A stretch of DNA of 64,000 bases from Clostridia bacterium (lineage in GTDB: Bacteria; Bacillota; Clostridia; UBA1381; UBA9506): NCBI GenBank assembly GCA_017546245.1, contig JAFYXI010000023.1, forward strand, positions 23,964-87,963, given 5' to 3'. The notes under the pieces are model-generated. The model searched no databases. It saw only the letters and a list, made by a program, of their open reading frames with translations, and had not been told where the DNA came from. Made by a program: the position numbers and the translations under genes. Positions 38,236 through 46,541 of the stretch are shown here, piece by piece. The first letter of the stretch is position 1. Each line of letters starts with the position of its first letter.

Positions 38236-39207
38236 ATGAATATAGCATTTGCAGGATTTCGTCATGGACATATACTCAGTCTTTATTTTAAGGCGATAGA
38301 TTCGGACGAGGTTAGCATTAAAGGTTGTTTTGAAGAAAATGATAAAGAAAGAGAAAAAATGGCAGACGCTTATAAGATAGATTTTAATTATCAGACTTAT
38401 GAGGAAATTCTTTCAGACGATAGCATAGATATTGTTGCAATCGGAGATTATTTTGCCAAACGCGGTAAAATGTCAATCGAGGCATTAAAGCGCGGCAAAC
38501 ATGTTATTTGTGACAAGCCTATCTGTACTTCGCTTGACGAACTTTCAGAAATTGAAAAGCTGTCAGCTGAAAAAAATCTTAAGGTTGGATGTATGCTTGA
38601 TTTAAGATATATGGCACAGACCGAAAAAGTAAAAGAATTAATTTTGCAAGGCGAAATAGGCGAGATTGTAAATATAGCTTTTACAGGTCAGCATTGCCTT
38701 GATTACGGTAATCGTGCTGCGTGGTATTTTGAAGAGGGCAAACACGGCGGAACAATAAACGATATTGCAATTCACGGTGTTGACCTTGTAAGATATTTAA
38801 CCGGGAAAGATTTTACCAAGGTTAACTGCGCTAAGGCGTGGAATGCCTTTGCAACAAAAGAGCCGGATTTTAAAGATTGCGGACAGTTTATGGCTGAGAT
38901 GGAAGATATATCTGTTATGGCAGATGTATCTTATGCTGCGCCAAAATGCAATAAAACTCTTCCTACATACTGGGATTTCTACTTGTGGGGTAAAAATGGA
39001 ATGATTAACTTTAAATGCGCAGAAAAAGTTATCCATCTTTATAATAACGGCGAAGAAAAAATAATTGAATGTGAGGGCGGTGTCTCGAAATATCTTGATG
39101 ATTTTGTTGCCGAGATAAAGGGAGATGGCAAATGCTTTGACACAACCGAAACATTAAAATCACAAAGACAGGTGTTAATGATTCAGCAGGAGGCGGACAA
39201 ATGTTAA
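38236..39207 (+). CDS. Gfo/Idh/MocA family oxidoreductase
   Basis: A 323-residue NAD(P)-dependent sugar or inositol oxidoreductase. The N-terminal Rossmann fold reads IAFAGFRHGHILSLY; the EKP-type motif appears as CDKPIC (about residues 97-102), and IAIHGVDLVRYLTG is the usual active-site helix. I chose ATG 38236 after GAGGTG. It overlaps the next gene by 7 nt, so both were made together. Substrate unknown; sugar context suggests a carbohydrate. Confidence 0.88.
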   Translation: MNIAFAGFRHGHILSLYFKAIDSDEVSIKGCFEENDKEREKMADAYKIDFNYQTYEEILSDDSIDIVAIGDYFAKRGKMSIEALKRGKHVICDKPICTSLDELSEIEKLSAEKNLKVGCMLDLRYMAQTEKVKELILQGEIGEIVNIAFTGQHCLDYGNRAAWYFEEGKHGGTINDIAIHGVDLVRYLTGKDFTKVNCAKAWNAFATKEPDFKDCGQFMAEMEDISVMADVSYAAPKCNKTLPTYWDFYLWGKNGMINFKCAEKVIHLYNNGEEKIIECEGGVSKYLDDFVAEIKGDGKCFDTTETLKSQRQVLMIQQEADKC

Positions 39208-40361
39208 GAGTCGGTATTATCGGTGTGGGTCATATGGGAGCAAAGCACTTAGAAAATTTTTTGAATGGTAAAATAAAAAAGGCAAAAGTTACCGCACTTT
39301 GTGATGCCGGCGAAAAAAATATGAACCGATATAAAGAACAATTAGATGAAAATGTTAAATGCTTTAAAAAACCGAGTGACTTAATAAATTCGGGTATGGT
39401 TGACGGTGTTATAATTGCTACGCCGCACTATAGTCACCCTGAATTGTCAAAAGAAGCATTTGCTGCAGGACTTCATGTTTTTTGTGAAAAACCGGCAGGA
39501 GTTTATACAAAAAACGTAAGAGAAATGAATGATGCAGCACAAAAAAGCGGCAAGGTTTTTCAGATGAATTTTGTTATGCGGGATTTTGATCGCTTTAAAA
39601 AAATAAAAGAAATGATAGATTCGGGCGAACTTGGCGAAATTAAAAGATTCGTATGGATTTTAACCGACTGGTATCGCACACAGGCATATTATAACAGCAG
39701 TTCGTGGCGTGCAACATGGGCAGGCGAAGGCGGCGGAGTAATGTTAAATCAGAATCCGCATCAGTTAGACCTTATGTAATGGATGCTTGGTATGCCTGAA
39801 AGAGTAAGAGGTTTTTGCTATTTTGGCAAAAATCGTGACATTGAGGTTGAAGACGAGGCTACTGCGTATTTTGAATATGAAAACGGTGCGGCAGGTGTCT
39901 ATATTACAACGACCGGAGAATTTCCCGGAACAAACAGATTAGAAATTTCGGGCGACAAAGGAAAACTTGTGCTTGAAGACGGTATAATAACTTTTTATAA
40001 GCTCGAAATATCTGAAAAAGAGTTTAACAGAATTACTGATACAACTTCAGGACCGATTCCGATGGAAAAGATAAATATTGATTATGAAGATAAGTCTGTT
40101 GATGACTGTCAGGCTGATATGATTAACAACTGGATATCGGCGGTGCTTTTCAATGAAAAGCTTATAGCACCTGGTGAAGAGGGCATAAAAAGCCTTGCAA
40201 TTTCAAATGCGATATATCTGTCGACGTGGAATGATGAATGGGTTAAATTCCCGTTTGACGAGGATGAATTTTTAGAAAAACTTAATGATAAGATTAATAA
40301 TTCAACATATGTAAAAAAAGAAATTAAAGAAGCCAAAGGCGGATTAAATTTTCATAGTTGA
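39201..40361 (+). pseudogene. Gfo/Idh/MocA family oxidoreductase interrupted by an in-frame TAA
   Basis: Two halves in the same frame, 192 codons before and 194 after a TAA at 39777-39779, would form one normal protein of about 386 residues. The first half has the nucleotide site VGIIGVGHMGAKHLE and FCEKPAG; it stops in NPHQLDLM, and reading continues WMLGMPERVRGF, which is the usual family sequence where a Gln (CAA) is expected. A single C-to-T change explains it. Without read-through, no complete enzyme is made. Strain variation or sequencing error remain possible. Confidence 0.85.
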
Positions 40362-40377
40362 ATTTAATAAAATATAA

Positions 40378-40414
40378 CTGCACCATTTTAAGTTTTCTAC
40401 ATAAAATGGTGTAG
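40378..40414 (+). terminator. Terminator after the interrupted oxidoreductase
   Basis: CTGCACCATTTTA (40378-40390) pairs with TAAAATGGTGTAG (40402-40414), one G-T pair, followed by TTTCTTGTTG. Confidence 0.7.
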
Positions 40415-40431
40415 TTTCTTGTTGTATAGAG

Positions 40432-40460
40432 TTGCTTTTGATGGGTTTTTAAGGTATAAT
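40432..40460 (+). promoter_or_regulatory. Sigma-A promoter of the amidotransferase-like pair
   Basis: TTGCTT (40432-40437), a 17-nt spacer and TATAAT (40455-40460), 66 nt before the first gene. Confidence 0.75.
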
Positions 40461-40526
40461 TAATACATACAGAATTTTATTTTAGATTTTTTACCAAATT
40501 TTAAAAAAGTTTTTGGAGAGATAGAG

Positions 40527-41249
40527 ATGAAACCTAAGATTTTAATTATAGGCGAAGACGATTTTTCAAAGAATATTCCGCATTTTGTTATAAGCTGTGA
40601 ATATGGAAAAGCCGTGTCAAAAGCAGGAGGGTTGCCCATAGTGGCGCTTGATGCTATGAATCCTGAAGATTATGTAAAAATGTGTGATGGACTTTTGCTT
40701 ACGGGCGGACCTGATATACATTGCGGAAGATACGGCGAATTTTATAGTGAAGACAGCGAGTTTCCGTATTTGTGCACAAACCGTGAGAATCTTGAATTTC
40801 AGATATGCAAGCTGTTTTTAAAGGCTAAAAAGCCGGTTTTTGGCATCGGAAGAGGTATGCAGATATTAAATGTTGTCTTGGGCGGAACACTATACCGTGA
40901 CATTACTGATGAAGGTAATAATTTGATTCATACAGCTAAAGTTGATATTAAATCGCCTAAAGCGCATATTACATATCATAAGATAAACGTTAACACCGAT
41001 ACTGAATTATCAAAGGTTTTAAAAAATGAAGAAGTCGTAAACAGCTGTCATCATCAGGCTATAAAAGAGCTTGGCGAAAATTTTGTTGTTTCGGCTGTTT
41101 CTGAAGATGGATATATAGAGGCAATAGAGCACAAACAACAAAATGCCTTTGGTGTTCAATGGCATCCTGAGCATGCTGATGAAACACTTGATGCCGACGG
41201 CAGAATTTTTGATTACTTTGTATCTGTATGCAGGGAGGGATTGGTGTGA
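40527..41249 (+). CDS. Class I glutamine amidotransferase-like protein (peptidase C26) lacking the nucleophilic Cys
   Basis: A 240-residue homologue of PuuD/gamma-glutamyl-GABA hydrolases. It has LLLTGGPDIHCGRYGE, the expected His and Glu in QWHPEHADE, and the nucleophile elbow, but the elbow reads PVFGIGRGMQ: Gly108 replaces the catalytic Cys of GICRG. Hydrolysis by the usual mechanism is therefore unlikely. It overlaps a paralogue that keeps its Cys, so it may be a partner or binding subunit. Substrate unknown. Confidence 0.85.
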   Translation: MKPKILIIGEDDFSKNIPHFVISCEYGKAVSKAGGLPIVALDAMNPEDYVKMCDGLLLTGGPDIHCGRYGEFYSEDSEFPYLCTNRENLEFQICKLFLKAKKPVFGIGRGMQILNVVLGGTLYRDITDEGNNLIHTAKVDIKSPKAHITYHKINVNTDTELSKVLKNEEVVNSCHHQAIKELGENFVVSAVSEDGYIEAIEHKQQNAFGVQWHPEHADETLDADGRIFDYFVSVCREGLV

Positions 41250-41935
41250 AAAAACCTGTAATTTTAATAACGGGCGGTCCCGGTTTTGACAGACAATTTC
41301 ATACAGAGGCGAGAGTTTTAAATAAAACATATACATCAGCTATTGTAGCGGCAGGCGGTATACCTGTTATGGATTTAGACGAAAACGCGCTTGATGATTA
41401 TGTGGCTATGTCAGATGGTTGTATTTTTACGGGAACGCATGCTTTTTTGCCCGATGAAAATCTGTCTATGGGCAATTTGCAGGTTGAGAGAATAAACCGT
41501 GACCATAAGCTTATGCATAAATTTATTGATGCGAAAAAACCTGTTTTGGGCATATGCCAGGGCTTTCAGCAGTTAAATACAGCTTTTAGCGGTGACTTAT
41601 GCATAAATTTTAAACTCACAGATGGCGTTGAACATTGTCAAACAACACATACGATTAAAACAACACAGGGTTCTTTGGTTAATCGCTTGTTTGGTGACGA
41701 ATTTCTCGTAAACAGTATCCACAATGTAAGGGTAGGAAAATTAGCTGATTGTTTTGTGCCGACTGCGTACTCACCGGATGGGGTGTTAGAGGCATACGAG
41801 CATAAAGAATTACCGGTTTATGGTTTTCAATGGCACCCCGAACGTATGCGCGGTGATTTTTCGGGCTGCCCGTACGGACCTAATACAGATGCGTTGTTCA
41901 AAGCCTTTGTCGAAATGTGCATATCGTACAAGTAA
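41246..41935 (+). CDS. Class I glutamine amidotransferase-like hydrolase (peptidase C26)
   Basis: A 229-residue paralogue of the gene before it. It carries the full nucleophile elbow PVLGICQGFQQLN (Cys104) and YGFQWHPERM with the catalytic His and Glu. Relatives cleave gamma-glutamyl amides. The start is taken as GTG 41246, 6 nt after GGGAGGG at 41233-41239, overlapping the upstream stop; ATG 41228 is possible but lies before that site. Translational coupling suggests the two products work together. Confidence 0.82.
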   Translation: MKKPVILITGGPGFDRQFHTEARVLNKTYTSAIVAAGGIPVMDLDENALDDYVAMSDGCIFTGTHAFLPDENLSMGNLQVERINRDHKLMHKFIDAKKPVLGICQGFQQLNTAFSGDLCINFKLTDGVEHCQTTHTIKTTQGSLVNRLFGDEFLVNSIHNVRVGKLADCFVPTAYSPDGVLEAYEHKELPVYGFQWHPERMRGDFSGCPYGPNTDALFKAFVEMCISYK

Positions 41936-42053
41936 AAAATATTTATGTTGAGGTATTAAGGTTAAATTGTACGGTTATTGTGTATAAAAATGTCGTTGTT
42001 AAATAAATTTTGAAAAAGTGTTTATAATTTGAAAAAACAAGAGGTATAAAAGA

Positions 42054-42665
42054 ATGGCATACGATTTTACTAAACTGAAAAATAATTTAGAAAATATTGG
42101 TTATAAGGTATCCGTTTTTGATACTAAAGAAGATGCGGCAAAATATATGGATAGCAGTATAAACGGCAAAGTGGTTGGTTTTGGCGGCTCTGTAACGCTT
42201 CGCGAAATGAATCTGTTTAAAATGCTGTCAACGCATAACACGGTATATTGGCACGATGAAAAGCCTGAAAATATGACTGTGATGGAAACCAGAACAGCAG
42301 CGTCGCAGGCAGAAATATATATCAGCTCAGTCAATGGAATTTCTGAACAGGGCGAAATTATAAATATTGACAATACGGGTAATCGTGTTGCTGCGATTTC
42401 TTACGGCCCATCTAAAATATATTTGGTAATAGGTGAAAATAAAGTAGCGCCCGATTATGAATCAGCACTTTTTCGTGCACGAAATATTGCGGCACCTCTT
42501 AATGCACAGCGCTTAAAACGCAAAACTCCGTGTGCAGCAAATGCTGATAAGTGCTATGACTGCAAAAGCCCGGAGCGTATTTGCAGAAATCTTTCAGTGC
42601 TTTGGAAAAAACCAACCGGTGCAGAATATGAAGTGATTTTAATCAAAGAGCATCTGGGATATTAA
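42054..42665 (+). CDS. LUD domain protein (LutC/DUF162-like)
   Basis: A 203-residue protein of the lactate-utilisation (LUD, DUF162) superfamily: VVGFGGSVTLREMNLF, NIDNTGNRVAAISYGPSKIYLVIG. Near the C terminus four cysteines (CAANADKCYDCKSPERIC) are arranged as in many short LUD proteins. The LutA and LutB partners are not present, so lactate oxidation should not be assumed. It stands alone, with a TATAAT at 42023-42028 upstream but no clear -35. Confidence 0.82.
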   Translation: MAYDFTKLKNNLENIGYKVSVFDTKEDAAKYMDSSINGKVVGFGGSVTLREMNLFKMLSTHNTVYWHDEKPENMTVMETRTAASQAEIYISSVNGISEQGEIINIDNTGNRVAAISYGPSKIYLVIGENKVAPDYESALFRARNIAAPLNAQRLKRKTPCAANADKCYDCKSPERICRNLSVLWKKPTGAEYEVILIKEHLGY

Positions 42666-42720
42666 TAAGCTGCAAATTTTCTGCTATATAAAAATGAAAT
42701 TTAACACAGGAAGAAAAACT

Positions 42721-42934
42721 ATGAATCAGTCGGCAAAAAAAGTCATATTTGTTGCAAACATCCCTGCGATGCCTGACAAAGAAAAGGATGGCGAAAATTT
42801 TTGCCGTCTGTTTCATATGAACGATGTACACGATATGTATGTAAAAGCATCGGTTACATCCTAACGATGCCGGCTATGACGTAATGTTTAAGCTGATGTT
42901 AAAAGAACTGGGAATTGCACAAAAAGTCAAGTAA
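42721..42934 (+). pseudogene. Decayed SGNH/GDSL hydrolase fragment
   Basis: The first frame (42721-42864) gives VIFVANIPAMPDKEKDGEN and stops. From about 42845 a second frame gives LHPNDAGYDVMFKLMLKEL and stops at 42932-42934. The second piece is the conserved C-terminal block with the catalytic His of SGNH hydrolases; the first matches an internal part. Both the N terminus with the GDS serine and the middle are missing, so the gene has lost parts and is frameshifted. Confidence 0.65.
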
Positions 42935-42968
42935 TTTTTGTTGTTTAAGATATATAAATAAAAAATGG

Positions 42969-42997
42969 TTGACAATTTGTCGAAATATGGTTATAAT
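42969..42997 (+). promoter_or_regulatory. Consensus sigma-A promoter of the glycine riboswitch transcript
   Basis: TTGACA (42969-42974), a 17-nt spacer and TATAAT (42992-42997), both perfect consensus. Transcription would begin near 43004, just before the riboswitch. Confidence 0.92.
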
Positions 42998-43024
42998 TAA
43001 TACAGTTTAATATTTGAGCTATGT

Positions 43025-43206
43025 GAAGTGTACAGGAGAAAGGTGCATACCTTGCCGAAGGAGTAATGCTCTCAGGCGCAAAAGCAGAGACTGTGCATGG
43101 ATAGCACTCCGGAGAAGTCCGGTTTCTTATCATAAAGAAACCAAAAGGATGCCGAAGGTGTAAAACCCGTAAGGGTTAATCTCTCAGGCAAAAGGACGGA
43201 GCAAAT
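43025..43206 (+). ncRNA. Tandem glycine riboswitch (two aptamers)
   Basis: Aptamer 1 contains CCGAAGGAG (43055-43063) and CTCTCAGGCGCAAAAGCAGAG; aptamer 2 contains GCCGAAGGTG (43151-43160) and CTCTCAGGCAAAAGGAC (43181-43197). These are the hallmark conserved blocks of glycine riboswitches. The two lie in tandem, as in the cooperative form, and are followed by a terminator and a sodium/amino-acid symporter gene, so glycine controls uptake of itself or alanine. Confidence 0.93.
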
Positions 43207-43243
43207 GCATATCTTTTTTTGTTATGCGTTTATATTTATCCGG

Positions 43244-43270
43244 AGTCGCCTCAAATATGGCGACTTTTTT
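43244..43270 (+). terminator. Expression-platform terminator of the glycine riboswitch
   Basis: AGTCGCC (43244-43250) pairs with GGCGACT (43259-43265) around an 8-nt loop, running into TTTTTT. It lies between the aptamers and the symporter ribosome binding site. Whether glycine turns it on or off cannot be read directly. Confidence 0.82.
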
Positions 43271-43296
43271 AATTTTAATTTTAGGAGGATAAAAAA

Positions 43297-44709
43297 ATGC
43301 AAGAAACACTTTTAAATCTTGTGGCAAATGCCAACAAGTATCTGTCTGACTACATTTTAATTATTCTTTTGGTCGGCACAGGTTTGTTCTTTACTTTTAA
43401 AACTAAGTTTGTTCAGGTTCGTTGCTTCGGCGAAGGAATGAGACAGACATTTGGCAACCTCAAGCTTCGTGGCGGCAAGCAGATAAGCGGACTTAGTTCG
43501 TTCCAGGCTTTAGCAACAGCTATTGCGGCTCAGGTTGGTACAGGTAACATCGTTGGTGCATCAGGTGCTATCTTAATAGGAGGACCGGGTGCGATATTCT
43601 GGATGTGGATTATTGCCTTTTTGGGTATGGCTACCATCTATGCCGAGGCAGTTTTAGCACAGGAAACAAGAATTAAAGACGCAAATGGCGAAATTCAGGG
43701 CGGACCGGTTTACTACATAAAAAAAGCATTCCCTAACGGATTCGGAACATTCCTTTCTGTATTCTTTGCAATCGCAGCTGTTTTAGCTCTCGGCTTTATG
43801 GGCAGCATGGTTCAGTCAAACTCTATCGCTGAAACCTGTAATACAGCATTTGGTATTCCTGTTTGGGTAATGGGTGTTGCTGTTGCTTTAATTTCAGCAA
43901 TTATTTTTATCGGCGGTGTTCAGAGACTTGCTTCAGTTACCGAAAAAATGGTACCGTTTATGGCACTTCTTTATATTATCGGTGGATTGGTAATTCTTTG
44001 CATAAGAGCCAAGTTTATTCCTGAAACCATTGGTATGATTTTTAAGTTTGCATTCACCCCTTCTGCTCTTATCGGTGGTGGTATTGGTTATGCACTTAAA
44101 ACTGCTATCAGCCAGGGTGCAAAAAGAGGCCTTTTCTCTAACGAAGCCGGTATGGGTTCAACACCACACGCACATGCTATGGCAAATGTTGAAAAACCGC
44201 ACGATCAGGGTGTGGCAGCTATGATAGGTGTATTTATTGATACATTCATAGTTCTTACAATGACCGCTTTGGTTGTTATTTCCTGCCTCTATGTTGGCGA
44301 TGGCCCTTTAGCAGGTCTTGCAGGTGATGCTTATTTAGCGGCAACAAGCGGTGCAGAAGCTATTGTATCAAAAACAAGCGCAATGCAGATGGCATTTTCA
44401 GGCGCGATTGGCTCTGAAGTTTTTGGTAACAGCTTTGTAGCAGTTTGTTTGTTCTTCTTTGCTCTTTCAACCATTATCGGATGGAACTTTTTTGGTAAGA
44501 TTAATGCACAGTATCTTACAAAGAACAGCAAGGCGGGAACACTTCTTTATGCTATAATATCTATTGCATTTATCTTTACCGGTTCACTTCTTTCAAACGA
44601 CCTCGTTTGGGAGCTTACCGACTTCTTTAACTATCTGATGGTTATTCCTAACGTAATCGCATTGATTGCACTTTACAAGATAGTTGCTAAAAATGCTAAA
44701 AATAAATAA
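43297..44709 (+). CDS. AGCS family sodium:glycine/alanine symporter
   Basis: A 470-residue membrane protein with about ten or more transmembrane segments. Family marks are AAQVGTGNIVGASGAILIGGPGA and KRGLFSNEAGMGSTPHAHA, shared by AGCS (AlsT/DagA-like) carriers. The ATG at 43297 follows TAGGAGG. The upstream riboswitch makes glycine the most likely substrate. A bidirectional terminator ends it. Confidence 0.93.
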   Translation: MQETLLNLVANANKYLSDYILIILLVGTGLFFTFKTKFVQVRCFGEGMRQTFGNLKLRGGKQISGLSSFQALATAIAAQVGTGNIVGASGAILIGGPGAIFWMWIIAFLGMATIYAEAVLAQETRIKDANGEIQGGPVYYIKKAFPNGFGTFLSVFFAIAAVLALGFMGSMVQSNSIAETCNTAFGIPVWVMGVAVALISAIIFIGGVQRLASVTEKMVPFMALLYIIGGLVILCIRAKFIPETIGMIFKFAFTPSALIGGGIGYALKTAISQGAKRGLFSNEAGMGSTPHAHAMANVEKPHDQGVAAMIGVFIDTFIVLTMTALVVISCLYVGDGPLAGLAGDAYLAATSGAEAIVSKTSAMQMAFSGAIGSEVFGNSFVAVCLFFFALSTIIGWNFFGKINAQYLTKNSKAGTLLYAIISIAFIFTGSLLSNDLVWELTDFFNYLMVIPNVIALIALYKIVAKNAKNK

Positions 44710-44718
44710 GCAGTATAT

Positions 44719-44749
44719 AAAAATGCGGTGCTTTTAGCACCGCATTTTT
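44719..44749. terminator. Bidirectional terminator between the symporter and ABC exporter genes
   Basis: AAAAATGCGGTGCT (44719-44732) pairs with AGCACCGCATTTTT (44736-44749), 14 bp with a TTT loop and T runs on both strands. The genes converge here. Confidence 0.92.
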
Positions 44750-46537
44750 TTATTGTATGTTTGTTTGTGTGGTATACAAATGATAATAATGTCCTTTTTG
44801 AGCCATAAGCTCATCGTGAGTGCCTTGCTCTAAAATGCTTTTTTTACCTATAACAAATATTTTATCTGCATCTTTTATAGTAGAAAGTCTGTGTGCGATT
44901 ATGAACGAAGTTCTGTTTTTTAACACTACATCTATACCTTCAATCAGCTGTCGTTCTGTTTCAGTGTCTATATTACTTGTTGCTTCGTCTAAAACAAAAA
45001 TATCAGGATTTCTTAAAATTGCTCTTGCAAGTGATATCATTTGTCGTTGACCTACCGAAAGAGTAGAGCCCCGTTCGCTGACGGTTGTAAAGTATCCGTC
45101 AGGCATTTTAGATATAAACTCGTCTGCGCCTACCAGTTTAGCGGCTTGTATAACATCTTCGTCAGTTGCATCAAGCTTTCCGTAACGGATGTTTTCCATT
45201 ATTGTGTTCGAGAATATGAAACAATCCTGAAGCATATATCCCATTCTGTCGCGAAGAGAGGATACCGTAACATCGGCAATGTTCTGACCGTCAATTAAAA
45301 TCTGTCCGTCTTTTAAATTATAATAACGGCTTAGCAGATTTACAATGGTCGATTTTCCTCCGCCTGTTTCGCCGACTAAGGCTATTTTTTCTCCTGCGTT
45401 TACTTTAAACGAAATGTTTTCAAGAACGTTGCCTTTTTCCTCGTCGTAAGCAAATGTTACGTTTTTAAACTCAATTTCACCTTTTTTATAATCTAATGGT
45501 TTAGCATCAGGCTTATCGTGAATTACCGTATCTTCTTCCATTGTTTCAAATATACGTTCCAAATAAGCCAGACCTGTGATAAGCGCATTATAATGAACGC
45601 TTAAGTTAGCGACCGGAGTCCAGAAACGAGTAATGTAGTTTGTCATCGCAATCACAACACCGACCTGATATGCTGCCGGGTCTTTAAATACTGCGGCTAT
45701 TGCGATGTAGAACACAAAGCTTGTCATAAGATTATCCATAAAGCTTGTTATTTGCGGTATTAAAAGCTCGATGGAGTTTGCTTTCATAAAGTGTTGCATT
45801 GATTCTCCGGCTAAAACCTTAAGCACACGGCTGTTTCTGCGTTCTCGCACAAATGCCTGTGTTATTCGCACGCCGTTTATACTTTCATGTACATATGCAG
45901 TAAGATTCGAGTTTTTATCGCTGTAACTCTGCCACGCTTTTCTGTGTATATTCTTTAAAAAATAAAGTATAGCCACAAATATCGGTGCACCAATTAATGT
46001 AACTATTGTCAGCTTTACGTCTATCATCAGCATAAATACGACAACAAACAAAAGTGACAGCAAATCCATTAAAGAACTTATAATTCCGCCTGAGAGTAAG
46101 TTTGCTATGTTATTGACGTAATTAACAGCGCGTACTAAAATTTTTCCGTGCGGTCGGCTGTCGTAATAAGTAAACGGCAGTTTTTGTAAATGTTTAAACA
46201 AATCTAAACGAATATCGCTTATAACACTCTGACCGATTAAGGTTATGTGCTTAGATGAGTATTTAGATGCAAAAAAATTGTAAACTGCAAATGCAATTAT
46301 TATTACACCTAACATCAAAAGGCCTTTTATACTTTTGTTTGGAATTTGCACATCTATGGCATTCTGAAAAAGATAGGGAACAGATGCAGAAATTGCCGAG
46401 GATAGTATTTGCGCAAAAAGCGCAACAATAAAGCTGATTTTATAAGGCTTTAAATAATGACCGACTTTGCGCAGATGTTTTTTACCAAATTTAATTTTTA
46501 AATCTTCGTCTTCGCGGAAAGTATTTACTTTAGCCAT
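44750..46537 (-). CDS. ABC exporter half-transporter, subunit with intact Walker B Glu
   Basis: A 595-residue fusion of a six-helix membrane domain and an ATPase domain. Walker A is GETGGGKST and Walker B IFVLDEATSNID with the catalytic Glu, but the signature is LSVGQRQM, with Val for the usual Gly. It starts 4 nt after its partner gene. Together they match heterodimeric multidrug or peptide exporters such as BmrCD or TM287/288. Substrate unknown. Confidence 0.9.
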   Translation of the reverse strand: MAKVNTFREDEDLKIKFGKKHLRKVGHYLKPYKISFIVALFAQILSSAISASVPYLFQNAIDVQIPNKSIKGLLMLGVIIIAFAVYNFFASKYSSKHITLIGQSVISDIRLDLFKHLQKLPFTYYDSRPHGKILVRAVNYVNNIANLLSGGIISSLMDLLSLLFVVVFMLMIDVKLTIVTLIGAPIFVAILYFLKNIHRKAWQSYSDKNSNLTAYVHESINGVRITQAFVRERRNSRVLKVLAGESMQHFMKANSIELLIPQITSFMDNLMTSFVFYIAIAAVFKDPAAYQVGVVIAMTNYITRFWTPVANLSVHYNALITGLAYLERIFETMEEDTVIHDKPDAKPLDYKKGEIEFKNVTFAYDEEKGNVLENISFKVNAGEKIALVGETGGGKSTIVNLLSRYYNLKDGQILIDGQNIADVTVSSLRDRMGYMLQDCFIFSNTIMENIRYGKLDATDEDVIQAAKLVGADEFISKMPDGYFTTVSERGSTLSVGQRQMISLARAILRNPDIFVLDEATSNIDTETERQLIEGIDVVLKNRTSFIIAHRLSTIKDADKIFVIGKKSILEQGTHDELMAQKGHYYHLYTTQTNIQ

Positions 46538-46541
46538 TATA

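Noticed and set aside
39777..39779. TAA read as an amino acid through stop-codon reassignment
   Set aside because: TAA ends many clear genes in this window (for example fabD, rnc, smc, aspS and polC), so the code is standard.
42945..43133. Minus-strand frame across the first glycine aptamer
   Set aside because: It is explained by the conserved riboswitch sequence on the plus strand and lacks start signals.
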